Below are positions 1 to 5,736 of a DNA stretch of 9,274 nucleotides, piece after piece. This stretch comes from Puniceicoccales bacterium (GTDB lineage Bacteria; Verrucomicrobiota; Verrucomicrobiia; Opitutales; LL51), in contig JAIRLD010000003.1 of assembly GCA_031259665.1 (NCBI GenBank), positions 1 through 9,274 on the forward strand. The letters are read 5' to 3'. The position numbers and the translations under genes are program-made. Positions within the stretch are counted from its first letter, which is position 1. Each line of letters opens with the position of its first letter. The notes beneath the pieces are model-generated. The model saw only the letters and a program-made list of their open reading frames with translations, was not told where the DNA came from and did not search any database.

Positions 1-77
1 ATAGCTGGGATAGTTAACCTGAAGAGCGGATTTGGATTTGTATGAATCGGGAGTGGATAATCGGGAGATTGGGCTAA

Positions 78-236
78 TCTGTCCTATGTCCTTTGATAAT
101 CACTTTTGCAATAGATCTATTTCCCAGGGATCTTATCCGAGCTATTTGGGATATGCATAAAAACCGCAGAAAAACCGAGGATTTGTATGAGCCTTTCCTA
201 GCAGCTCTTGACACTCACGGTTTGTTAATTGAATAG
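78..236 (+). other. Open stretch upstream of ispG, possible 3' remnant of a gene
   Basis: This frame is open for 52 codons after a stop at 75-77 and ends with TAG at 234-236, 4 bases before the ispG ATG at 241. The only ATG in it is at 153, giving a 27-residue peptide (MHKNRRKTEDLYEPFLAALD...). The short distance to ispG would suit the tail of an upstream operon gene, but the frame is closed at 75-77 and no family is recognised. Two other scraps lie upstream: a frame open from base 1 to the TGA at 43-45, whose stop overlaps an ATG (ATGA), and an 11-codon ORF from 42 to 77. This could be a decayed gene or chance. Nothing else is visible in bases 1-228. Confidence 0.2.
208..213 (+). promoter_or_regulatory. 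Candidate -35 box (TTGACA) for ispG
   Basis: A perfect TTGACA ends 28 bases before the ispG ATG at 241. No good -10 box is seen at 16-18 bp (GAATAG at 231-236 is the nearest). If it is used, transcription would start at or very near the start codon. Confidence 0.25.
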
Positions 237-240
237 AGCA

Positions 241-1326
241 ATGCTTCGACGACCATCGCGTGTTGTTTCCATCGGCAATTTATCGATTGGCGGCGATTAT
301 CCGATTCGCGTACAGTCGATGACCAACACGCCGACCCGAGATGTTGCCGCAACGGTTAGTCAGATTCGCCGACTCCATGAAGTGCACTGCGAAATCGTTC
401 GCATGGCAATACCTAACCTCGAGGCCATCGATACACTCCGTAAAATTAAAACACAGCTCCAAAACGATAAAATCCCTATGCCACTCGTCGCCGATGTTCA
501 CTTTTCCCCATCGATCGCAATGGCTTGCGTTCCCTATGCCGATAAAATTCGCATCAATCCGGGAAATTTTAGCGAAAATTCCGATGCCTTTCGCCCATTG
601 GTCAAATCCGTAAAAAAAGAAGGGAAAGCAATTCGGATCGGCATCAATCGCGGGTCTTTGGGGAAAAATATTTTGGAACAGTACGGTAATACCGCCGAAG
701 GGATGTACCAAAGCGCCCTTCCTCTCCTTCAAATTGCGGCCGAAGAAAGATTCGAGAATATCGTCCTTTCATTTAAATCGAGCGATGTCAGTAAAATGGT
801 GGAAGATCATCGCACCATTTTACTCAAACTCAACCCATTGGGCTTTAATTTTCCGCTCCACCTGGGTATAACGGAGGCGGGAAATGAAAATTACGGTCGC
901 ATAAAGGGCGCCATTGGTATCGGCAGCCTATTGCTCAACGGCATCGGCGATACGATTCGCGTATCGCTGACGGAAGATCCCGTCCACGAAATTTCAGTGG
1001 CCTATGATATTTTACAAGCCTGTGGTCGGCGTTTTACCCACGTCGAATACATTGCCTGCCCATCCTGTGGCCGTACCCAATTTGATATTCAGGACGTTTT
1101 TAACGAAATTAAGGCAAAGACATCCCATTTGAGTGGCATAAAAATTGCGGTTATGGGCTGCGTCGTTAATGGAATTGGCGAGATGGGCGAAGCTGATTTC
1201 GGCTACGTTGGCGCCGGCCCGGGAAGGGTCAATTTATATCGCCGAAACCAATGCGTTAAATCCAATATTCTCCAACAAAACGCCGTCGCGGAATTACTCG
1301 AACTTATCGAAAGTTGCAAGGAATAA
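241..1326 (+). CDS. ispG: 4-hydroxy-3-methylbut-2-en-1-yl diphosphate synthase (IspG/GcpE)
   Basis: IspG makes HMBPP from methylerythritol cyclodiphosphate, the penultimate step of the MEP isoprenoid pathway, in the cytosol, using a [4Fe-4S] cluster. The N-terminal barrel domain shows the family motifs PIRVQSMTNT, PLVADVHFSP, KIRINPGNF, HLGITEAG and GDTIRVSLTEDP. The C-terminal domain has the cluster ligands CPSC (Cys277, Cys280), Cys311 and Glu318, numbered from the TTG at 229. The usual NGPGE segment reads NGIGE, but the Cys-x6-Glu spacing is kept. The length fits the short bacterial form. TSHL and GYVGAGPGR resemble the plant/Bacteroidetes type, yet the roughly 230-residue insert of that type is absent. 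ATG 241 is preferred; an in-frame TTG at 229 would add four residues and overlap the preceding stop. No Shine-Dalgarno sequence is seen. The gene looks intact and converges on the protease gene ending at 1388. Confidence 0.96.
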   Translation: MLRRPSRVVSIGNLSIGGDYPIRVQSMTNTPTRDVAATVSQIRRLHEVHCEIVRMAIPNLEAIDTLRKIKTQLQNDKIPMPLVADVHFSPSIAMACVPYADKIRINPGNFSENSDAFRPLVKSVKKEGKAIRIGINRGSLGKNILEQYGNTAEGMYQSALPLLQIAAEERFENIVLSFKSSDVSKMVEDHRTILLKLNPLGFNFPLHLGITEAGNENYGRIKGAIGIGSLLLNGIGDTIRVSLTEDPVHEISVAYDILQACGRRFTHVEYIACPSCGRTQFDIQDVFNEIKAKTSHLSGIKIAVMGCVVNGIGEMGEADFGYVGAGPGRVNLYRRNQCVKSNILQQNAVAELLELIESCKE

Positions 1327-1387
1327 ATATTTTTTACAAAAAGTTACGAAAAATTCCTATGTAACCTATTCATTGCCGTGGAACTAC

Positions 1388-2530
1388 TTACAGTCCAATA
1401 CTTGCTACTTGCGCAACTCCTGTTATAAAATCCTTTACATTCTGATCCCACAACGGACCGCTATATATGCCGTAAACATCGTAACTATTTCCATTCTGCT
1501 TTACGATCAAGCTTCCACTAAATGCACCTCCGGCCATAGTGTAAGCATACTGCAGATCGCTTCCCATACCCCATTGCTTACATATACATCCTTGTAATTG
1601 TCCCGCAAAATCTATTCCTCTTAGGCGAATTGCTTTCTTGATATTCCATCCCAAGGATATTGATAAATTTTGTCTCTCTTGAAGCTTATTGCTTTTTACA
1701 GCATCTTCTAAAGTTCCAACTATATTTGAACTGAGAACTCCTTTAATTCCTGTGAAGCCATAGCCTATGACGATAGGAGTTTCGTCGAGAGCCGTTTGGA
1801 TGTGCGCTCCGTTGTTATCGATTGTAAGGTTCATGACATTTAATTTTTGTAATGAAATTCCCGGAACAATTGCCCCATTAAACTTTACCGGTTTTTCCAA
1901 TATCATTACACAAAAATCGGCCTCATCGAGAACATATACATCCGTAACGGCAATGGCTCGGCTGTAGTTATCGGTTGGGTTGTCCTGCAATGCATTCTTA
2001 TGGTCATCTACCGTGTTAATCACAGGATTCTCCTGCAAGCGTTCGCATTCCGGCGTTACACTGAGTAAAAATTCTTTTGATTCATCGAGAAAATTCCCGG
2101 GAATTGCACCTTGTAATTGTTTTGAATGTTTCGCTTTCATAGTTTTAGTGGTTTCAATATTAGTAAATTCAATATTCTCTACATTGGGATCTATATTGAT
2201 GGATGAACAATGTTGACACGTTATAATAACTCTCCCTCTCAGTTCAGAAACGCCAACGTCAACCAGAGTACCTGTTCCGATATAAGGGAGCAGAAGTCCA
2301 TTTTCAATGTCAAGCATATTGATACGGACAACATTCTTCGTCAGAGGTGCATACGATGCGTCCCAAGCGAGATCAACATCTGCTTCAGTGAAAATATCAC
2401 CCACCGTAATTGCGTCTTTCTTGAGCAAATCTAAAGCTTCTATTAACTTTTTAGTGTCATCTGCGACGACAATGGAATGCATTCCAAACAATAAACCTAA
2501 ACCAATTATTTTTTGTATGTTCGTATTCAT
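1388..2530 (-). CDS. Secreted trypsin-like serine protease, compact form (protease 1)
   Basis: The 380-residue product starts with a short basic segment and a hydrophobic stretch ending near VVA-DD (residues 1-24), a likely signal peptide, so export to the periplasm or beyond is expected. A chymotrypsin-fold triad can be placed: His107 in ITCQHC, after a GTGTLVDVG strand; Asp205 in DFCVMIL; and Ser338 in GAFSGSLIV. The GYGFTG motif (256-261) matches the GWG-x-T region of the S1 family. Cys315 and Cys317 (GCIC) are conserved with the two paralogs to the right. Only 21 residues separate GCIC from the serine, so this copy lacks the helical insertion of the other two. No PDZ domain is present, so it is not an HtrA type. 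It is the most diverged of the three and converges on ispG with a 61-bp gap. The substrate is unknown. Protease activity is inferred from motifs. Confidence 0.85.
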   Translation of the reverse strand: MNTNIQKIIGLGLLFGMHSIVVADDTKKLIEALDLLKKDAITVGDIFTEADVDLAWDASYAPLTKNVVRINMLDIENGLLLPYIGTGTLVDVGVSELRGRVIITCQHCSSINIDPNVENIEFTNIETTKTMKAKHSKQLQGAIPGNFLDESKEFLLSVTPECERLQENPVINTVDDHKNALQDNPTDNYSRAIAVTDVYVLDEADFCVMILEKPVKFNGAIVPGISLQKLNVMNLTIDNNGAHIQTALDETPIVIGYGFTGIKGVLSSNIVGTLEDAVKSNKLQERQNLSISLGWNIKKAIRLRGIDFAGQLQGCICKQWGMGSDLQYAYTMAGGAFSGSLIVKQNGNSYDVYGIYSGPLWDQNVKDFITGVAQVASIGL

Positions 2531-2551
2531 AATGTCTTAACTATTCTAATT

Positions 2552-2579
2552 ATTCTAATTTCATTGAATTTATTGTAAA
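2552..2579 (-). promoter_or_regulatory. Candidate sigma70 promoter of protease 1
   Basis: Read on the - strand: TTTACA (2574-2579), 16 bp, TAGAAT (2552-2557). The predicted start lies about 15 bases before the ATG at 2530. A second TAGAAT sits at 2543-2548. The surrounding 2531-2640 is very AT-rich with T runs and separates this gene from the divergent lpxD. Confidence 0.4.
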
Positions 2580-2654
2580 GTATTTTTTTATTAAATTAAT
2601 ATTTTTTTTGCTTTTAATTATCGAAGCATCTGGACCTCAATAAACACATTTGAT

Positions 2655-2660
2655 TTGACA
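2655..2660 (+). promoter_or_regulatory. Candidate -35 box (TTGACA) for lpxD
   Basis: A perfect TTGACA lies 14 bases before the first lpxD ATG (2674) and 29 before the second in-frame ATG (2689). A promoter here would start transcription near 2690. That would fit translation from 2689 on a leaderless message. No strong -10 box is visible. Confidence 0.25.
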
Positions 2661-2673
2661 CAATATCGATTCG

Positions 2674-3723
2674 ATGAATGATTTCGCTATGCGGTTTCAG
2701 TTTTCCATTGAAGAGCTTCGAAAAATCGTACAACCTACCCATGTGACAGGCAATTTTCAAGAAAATATTACACAAATTGCTTCGCTCCAGGAAGCAAAAA
2801 TCGGTGCACTTGCCTTTCTTGCTAATCCAAAATATGCGCGCGACGTTGCCACTTCACAGGCCTCGCTCCTACTCCTTCCGGAAAATTTCGATCACATTCC
2901 CATAGCCAATCAGGTTATTTTCTTCTGCGAAAATCCCTCAATTGCCCTGGCTAAAATTTGTCAACATATCGAAAAATTCAACGCCCAGGAAATTCCTTGC
3001 GGAATTCATTCCTCGGCCATCATTCACACTACAGCTCAATTGGCGCGAAATATCTCCATTGGCGCCCATGTCGTCATTGGAGAAGGGGTGACAATCGGTG
3101 AAAATACGGTGATCGGAGCTGGAACCATTATCGAAAGACATGTATCGCTTGGCCACGATGTAAAAATTTTTCCTCACGTATCGGTCATGTCCTTTTCGAA
3201 AATCGGTAGCTATGTCACGCTTCATTCGGGTGTTGTCATTGGTTCGGATGGCTTTGGTTTTGAGAAAATCGATGATTACTACGAAAAAATTCCTCAAATT
3301 GGTAACGTAATTCTCGAGGATTATGTCGATATCGGTGCCCATACAACCATCGACCGCGCCCGCTTTGCTTCGACAATCATTGGCCAAGGAACAAAAATCG
3401 ATAACCTCGTTCAAATCGGCCACAATGTAAAAATCGGTAAAAACTGTATTATTGTTGCCCAGGTCGGTATCGCTGGCAGTACAACCATTGGCAACAATGT
3501 TACGATTGGTGGCCAGGTGGGGATTGCTGGACATCTACACATCGCCGATGGCACCCAAATCGGTGCCCAATCGGGTGTAACTAAGGACACGCAACCCCAT
3601 TCCGTTCTATTGGGATCACCGGCAGCTCCCTACAAAGAAACTGTCCGACAATTTGCTAGCCTCGCTAAACTCCCAGAGCTTTTGAAAAAATTTGGGAAAA
3701 ATTTAACATCAATTAGACTGTAA
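2674..3723 (+). CDS. lpxD: UDP-3-O-acylglucosamine N-acyltransferase (LpxD)
   Basis: LpxD adds the second hydroxyacyl chain to UDP-3-O-acylglucosamine in lipid A synthesis, in the cytosol as a trimer. The N-terminal uridine-binding domain covers about residues 1-105 (FSIEELRKIV, IASLQEAKIGALAFLANPKY). A long left-handed beta helix of hexapeptide repeats follows (IGAHVVIGEGVTIGENTVIG and onward to about 315). The motifs IGSDGFGF and TTIDRARF are present, and the general base is His250 in QIGHNVKIG. The C-terminal helix is PYKETVRQFASLAKLPELLKKFGK. Length is normal for the family. The start could be ATG 2674 or ATG 2689 (MRFQFSIEEL); neither has a Shine-Dalgarno sequence. The last seven residues (NLTSIRL) differ from the ending MLPKDFKG found on the duplicated 3' copy at 5550, so the present C-terminus may be a replacement. 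The stop lies 5 bp from that of protease 2. Confidence 0.96.
   Translation: MNDFAMRFQFSIEELRKIVQPTHVTGNFQENITQIASLQEAKIGALAFLANPKYARDVATSQASLLLLPENFDHIPIANQVIFFCENPSIALAKICQHIEKFNAQEIPCGIHSSAIIHTTAQLARNISIGAHVVIGEGVTIGENTVIGAGTIIERHVSLGHDVKIFPHVSVMSFSKIGSYVTLHSGVVIGSDGFGFEKIDDYYEKIPQIGNVILEDYVDIGAHTTIDRARFASTIIGQGTKIDNLVQIGHNVKIGKNCIIVAQVGIAGSTTIGNNVTIGGQVGIAGHLHIADGTQIGAQSGVTKDTQPHSVLLGSPAAPYKETVRQFASLAKLPELLKKFGKNLTSIRL
3620..3700 (+). repeat. Direct repeat, copy A: 3' end of lpxD
   Basis: These 81 bases inside lpxD recur at 5550-5630, 1930 bp downstream, with 78 matches. The three differences (3651 A/G, 3654 T/C, 3696 G/C) all fall on third codon positions and are synonymous (Gln, Phe, Gly). 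Confidence 0.97.
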
Positions 3724-3733
3724 TTTTATTATT
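3715..3733 (+). repeat. Short direct repeat R over the lpxD/protease 2 stop codons
   Basis: AGACTGTAATTTTATTATT spans the stop codons of both convergent genes, lpxD and protease 2. It recurs at 5513-5531 with one change (AGATTG...). The second copy lies 1798 bp away and is also followed by GTCGGCAGCTC. Confidence 0.85.
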
Positions 3734-5438
3734 CCATTTTCACCGGGACCGTCGGCAGCTCTCTCGCCAAAAAAGCTCTCCGGCTTTCCTCCGGAAGTTG
3801 GTGATATTGTATTGCATTTTCTATGAAGTTTTTTATTTCCACCGTAAACAATGGACCACCATATATGCCAATAGCATCATAATTCCCATCATCACTTTTC
3901 CTAACCACCAAGCTTCCACTAAATCCTTTTCCAGCCAAAGGATCAGCGTAAAGAGACTTTGTTGCCCTAAATCGTTCCAAATGCCCTCTACCTTCATCAA
4001 TCATTTCCATTAAAAGATTCTTTTCGCTCTCTGCTTCCTCCAAGTATTCCTTTGCTCGTTCACGAAAATGTTCAAATGTCCTATTTACCCTTTCCTCGAG
4101 TCGTCTAAGATCTTCTTCTTTCAATGGCATATTTACCCCTTCCCCGAATACTTCAAGAGTTTCCTCTTCCAATGGCCTATTTCCCCATTCCTGGATTAGT
4201 CTACGATCTTCCTCTCCCAATGGCCTATGTCTACATTCCCGGCTGATTTTCGCTAATTGAACACACCTGGCTGCATGGCTAATATATTCCTCGTACAATT
4301 GAATATTTTCACTCATCGACAGCAATATCCCTTCTATCTCGTACCGTGAATGTTCCACACAATTACATCCCAGTACACTTTGCAAGGCTCCTCCTTGTCC
4401 ATATAAATCTAATCCATTTAAAATCATTGCCTTTTTTATCCAAAATCCAAAAAAAGATTGATTCTGCATTAGGGAAAAACCTGAACGCAGATCATCAGGC
4501 ACTAACCACCCCAATCCTGTTTGCCCGTAGCCGATAACCACAGGACGTTTATCCATCGGAAGTACCTCCCCTGGGGATCTCTCTAAACAAATATGATGAC
4601 GAGGAAACATTGCATCTATTCTGCCAGTTTCAGTGAAAATATTTAATTTACTCAGTTCGACCCCGGGAACAATTACCCCTTTATATTGCACCGGCTCTGC
4701 TAATATACATATAGCTATATCGTAACAACTCGTTTCCTCATCATTGCCATTTAAAACGTATATATCGGTAACCTGAATCCTATCCAAAATCTCTCGCTGT
4801 TGACATTCTGCTTTGATACCTAGATCGATTGTATTTTCATTAAACATAAACCGTCCTACTCCAGGGACAGATCCATCAACGAATTGCTGAAAATGTCTTA
4901 ATTTTTGTGAACCGATCGATATAATTTGATCACCTCCATTTTCATTCAAACATAATTCCTTAATACTATTATTTTTTTTATGCCAATCTTTGCTATTTGG
5001 CAACACGACATGTGCACAGGTGACAACGACTCTTCCCTTTAGTCCTGGAATGCCTACATCGATTAATGTACCTGTACCCGTACTTATTTTAGGTTGCCGA
5101 CCTCTTTCATCCGTTTTTTTATACATTCTTTTGGAAACACAAACAACATTTTGCGCAAATGGTGCCCATTCGCCATTCCAAGCGCGATCGATATCCTCTT
5201 GGGTGTAACAAGCTTCAGGAATAATATCTTTCGAGTTCAAAAGCGTCTTAGCTTGCTTTTTTTGTTCTTCGGTGCTACTTTCACTCCTTAAAACTCCAAA
5301 AGCATTGGCAACTCGCTCCACTTCCGCTCGCAAATCATCTCTATCCGAAGAAGCTGTAACCATTGTCCCATTACAACCTATACCTAGTAATAATCCCATA
5401 CTAAGTATCCTCGATTTTGTTAATCTATTTTGTAACAT
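3729..5438 (-). CDS. Secreted trypsin-like serine protease with helical repeat insertion (protease 2)
   Basis: This 569-residue protein has a signal peptide (basic start, hydrophobic ILSMGLLLGIG, cleavage likely near VTA-SS, residue 29-30). The triad is His143 in VVVTCAHVV, Asp240 in YDIAICIL and Ser507 in GFSGSLVV. GYGQTG (303-308) matches the GWG-x-T element of chymotrypsin-fold proteases. Cys358 and Cys360 form the conserved GCNC. Between GCNC and the serine lies a charged, helix-prone insertion of about 126 residues more than in protease 1. It contains three 16-residue tandem units (405-452). The position before the catalytic serine is Phe, where chymotrypsin has Asp194. Protease 3 is a close paralog along most of its length; the two differ in the insertion and in the last 25 or so residues. 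This copy ends ELPTVPVKME. It is convergent with lpxD. The substrate is unknown, and a host or competitor target is only inferred. Confidence 0.87.
   Translation of the reverse strand: MLQNRLTKSRILSMGLLLGIGCNGTMVTASSDRDDLRAEVERVANAFGVLRSESSTEEQKKQAKTLLNSKDIIPEACYTQEDIDRAWNGEWAPFAQNVVCVSKRMYKKTDERGRQPKISTGTGTLIDVGIPGLKGRVVVTCAHVVLPNSKDWHKKNNSIKELCLNENGGDQIISIGSQKLRHFQQFVDGSVPGVGRFMFNENTIDLGIKAECQQREILDRIQVTDIYVLNGNDEETSCYDIAICILAEPVQYKGVIVPGVELSKLNIFTETGRIDAMFPRHHICLERSPGEVLPMDKRPVVIGYGQTGLGWLVPDDLRSGFSLMQNQSFFGFWIKKAMILNGLDLYGQGGALQSVLGCNCVEHSRYEIEGILLSMSENIQLYEEYISHAARCVQLAKISRECRHRPLGEEDRRLIQEWGNRPLEEETLEVFGEGVNMPLKEEDLRRLEERVNRTFEHFRERAKEYLEEAESEKNLLMEMIDEGRGHLERFRATKSLYADPLAGKGFSGSLVVRKSDDGNYDAIGIYGGPLFTVEIKNFIENAIQYHQLPEESRRAFLARELPTVPVKME
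4083..4226 (-). repeat. Three 48-bp tandem repeats inside protease 2
   Basis: CAATGGC recurs at 4122, 4170 and 4218, exactly 48 bp apart. Units are 4179-4226, 4131-4178 and 4083-4130 in coding order. They encode RPLGEEDRRLIQEWGN, RPLEEETLEVFGEGVN and MPLKEEDLRRLEERVN. A fourth, decayed unit (RTFEHFRERAKEYLEE) may follow. Protease 3 has no recognisable counterpart. Confidence 0.9.
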
Positions 5439-5449
5439 AATAGTATGGG

Positions 5450-5476
5450 ATTTTAATTTTTTTTTCTCGATGTAAA
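5450..5476 (-). promoter_or_regulatory. Candidate promoter of protease 2
   Basis: On the - strand: TTTACA (5471-5476) and TAAAAT (5450-5455), with a short 15-bp spacer. The TTTACA lies 33 bases before the ATG, exactly the distance of TTGACA in protease 3. The upstream ATTTTTACGATTTAG (from 5491) also resembles the sequence upstream of protease 3 (from about 7380). Confidence 0.3.
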
Positions 5477-5512
5477 CATTTTACTGAACAATTTTTACGA
5501 TTTAGGTAAACT

Positions 5513-5531
5513 AGATTGTAATTTTATTATT
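5513..5531 (+). repeat. Short direct repeat R, second copy
   Basis: AGATTGTAATTTTATTATT matches 3715-3733 with one difference. In copy one it spans the convergent stops of lpxD and protease 2. Here it marks a second, vestigial lpxD/protease boundary. Confidence 0.85.
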
Positions 5532-5558
5532 TTACTTTATTAAAATCGTCGGCAGCTC
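5532..5558 (-). pseudogene. Vestigial C-terminus of a further protease paralog
   Basis: Read on the - strand, these bases give E-L-P-T-I-L-I-K-stop. Protease 2 ends E-L-P-T-V-P-V-K-M-E-stop, and the first 12 bases (GAGCTGCCGACG) are identical. The adjoining repeat R is in the matching position. This looks like the last codons of a lost protease copy whose body has been replaced by the lpxD 3' fragment, joined within the shared CGGCAGCTC. Confidence 0.6.
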
Positions 5559-5656
5559 CCTACAAAGAAACTGTCCGACAGTTCGCTAGCCTCGCTAAAC
5601 TCCCAGAGCTTTTGAAAAAATTTGGCAAAATGTTGCCCAAGGATTTCAAAGGATAA
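5550..5656 (+). pseudogene. lpxD: Duplicated 3' fragment of lpxD with an alternative ending
   Basis: Bases 5550-5630 copy lpxD 3620-3700 with three synonymous changes only. The frame then continues as KMLPKDFKG and stops with TAA at 5654-5656, instead of KNLTSIRL in the intact gene. The final A of the stop is the first base of an ATG at 5656 (TAATG), the kind of stop/start coupling seen in operons. This may therefore be the original end of lpxD, left behind when the protease 2 block was inserted. It has no start of its own and cannot make a functional enzyme. Confidence 0.85.
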
Positions 5657-5736
5657 TGAAAATCACCGGTTACAAAAATCGGTTCTCTCACTCCCGGGAA
5701 TAGAATCGCTTCCGGTAAACGAGATTCTTTTTATTT
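5656..5736 (+). pseudogene. Possible remnant of the gene once following lpxD
   Basis: An ATG overlaps the stop of the lpxD fragment and reads MKITGYKNRFSHSRE, then TAG (5701-5703). A neighbouring frame stays open through the region (RLQKSVLSLPGIESLPVNEI). A frameshifted start of lpxC would fit common lpxD neighbours, but the sequence is too short to identify. The C-terminal codons of protease 3 begin at 5737 on the other strand. Confidence 0.25.

Noticed and set aside
280..732. 150-codon - strand ORF within ispG
   Set aside because: It is antisense to a clear IspG reading frame and resembles no known protein.
1340..1366. Terminator between ispG and protease 1 (GTTAC...GTAAC)
   Set aside because: The stem is only 5 bp with a 13-base loop and no T run follows.
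3729..5438. Protease 2 as a lipoprotein because of GIGC in the signal peptide
   Set aside because: The lipobox lacks the usual Leu at -3, and the Cys is Tyr in protease 3.
5094..5475. Several + strand ORFs of 60-80 codons opposite protease 2 and protease 3
   Set aside because: They overlap strongly supported protease reading frames and show no signal peptide, domain or start context of their own.
3715..5531. Protease 2 block as a transposon bounded by repeat R
   Set aside because: The repeats are direct, not inverted, and no transposase is encoded. One copy covers two stop codons, which fits a duplicated gene boundary better than an element end.
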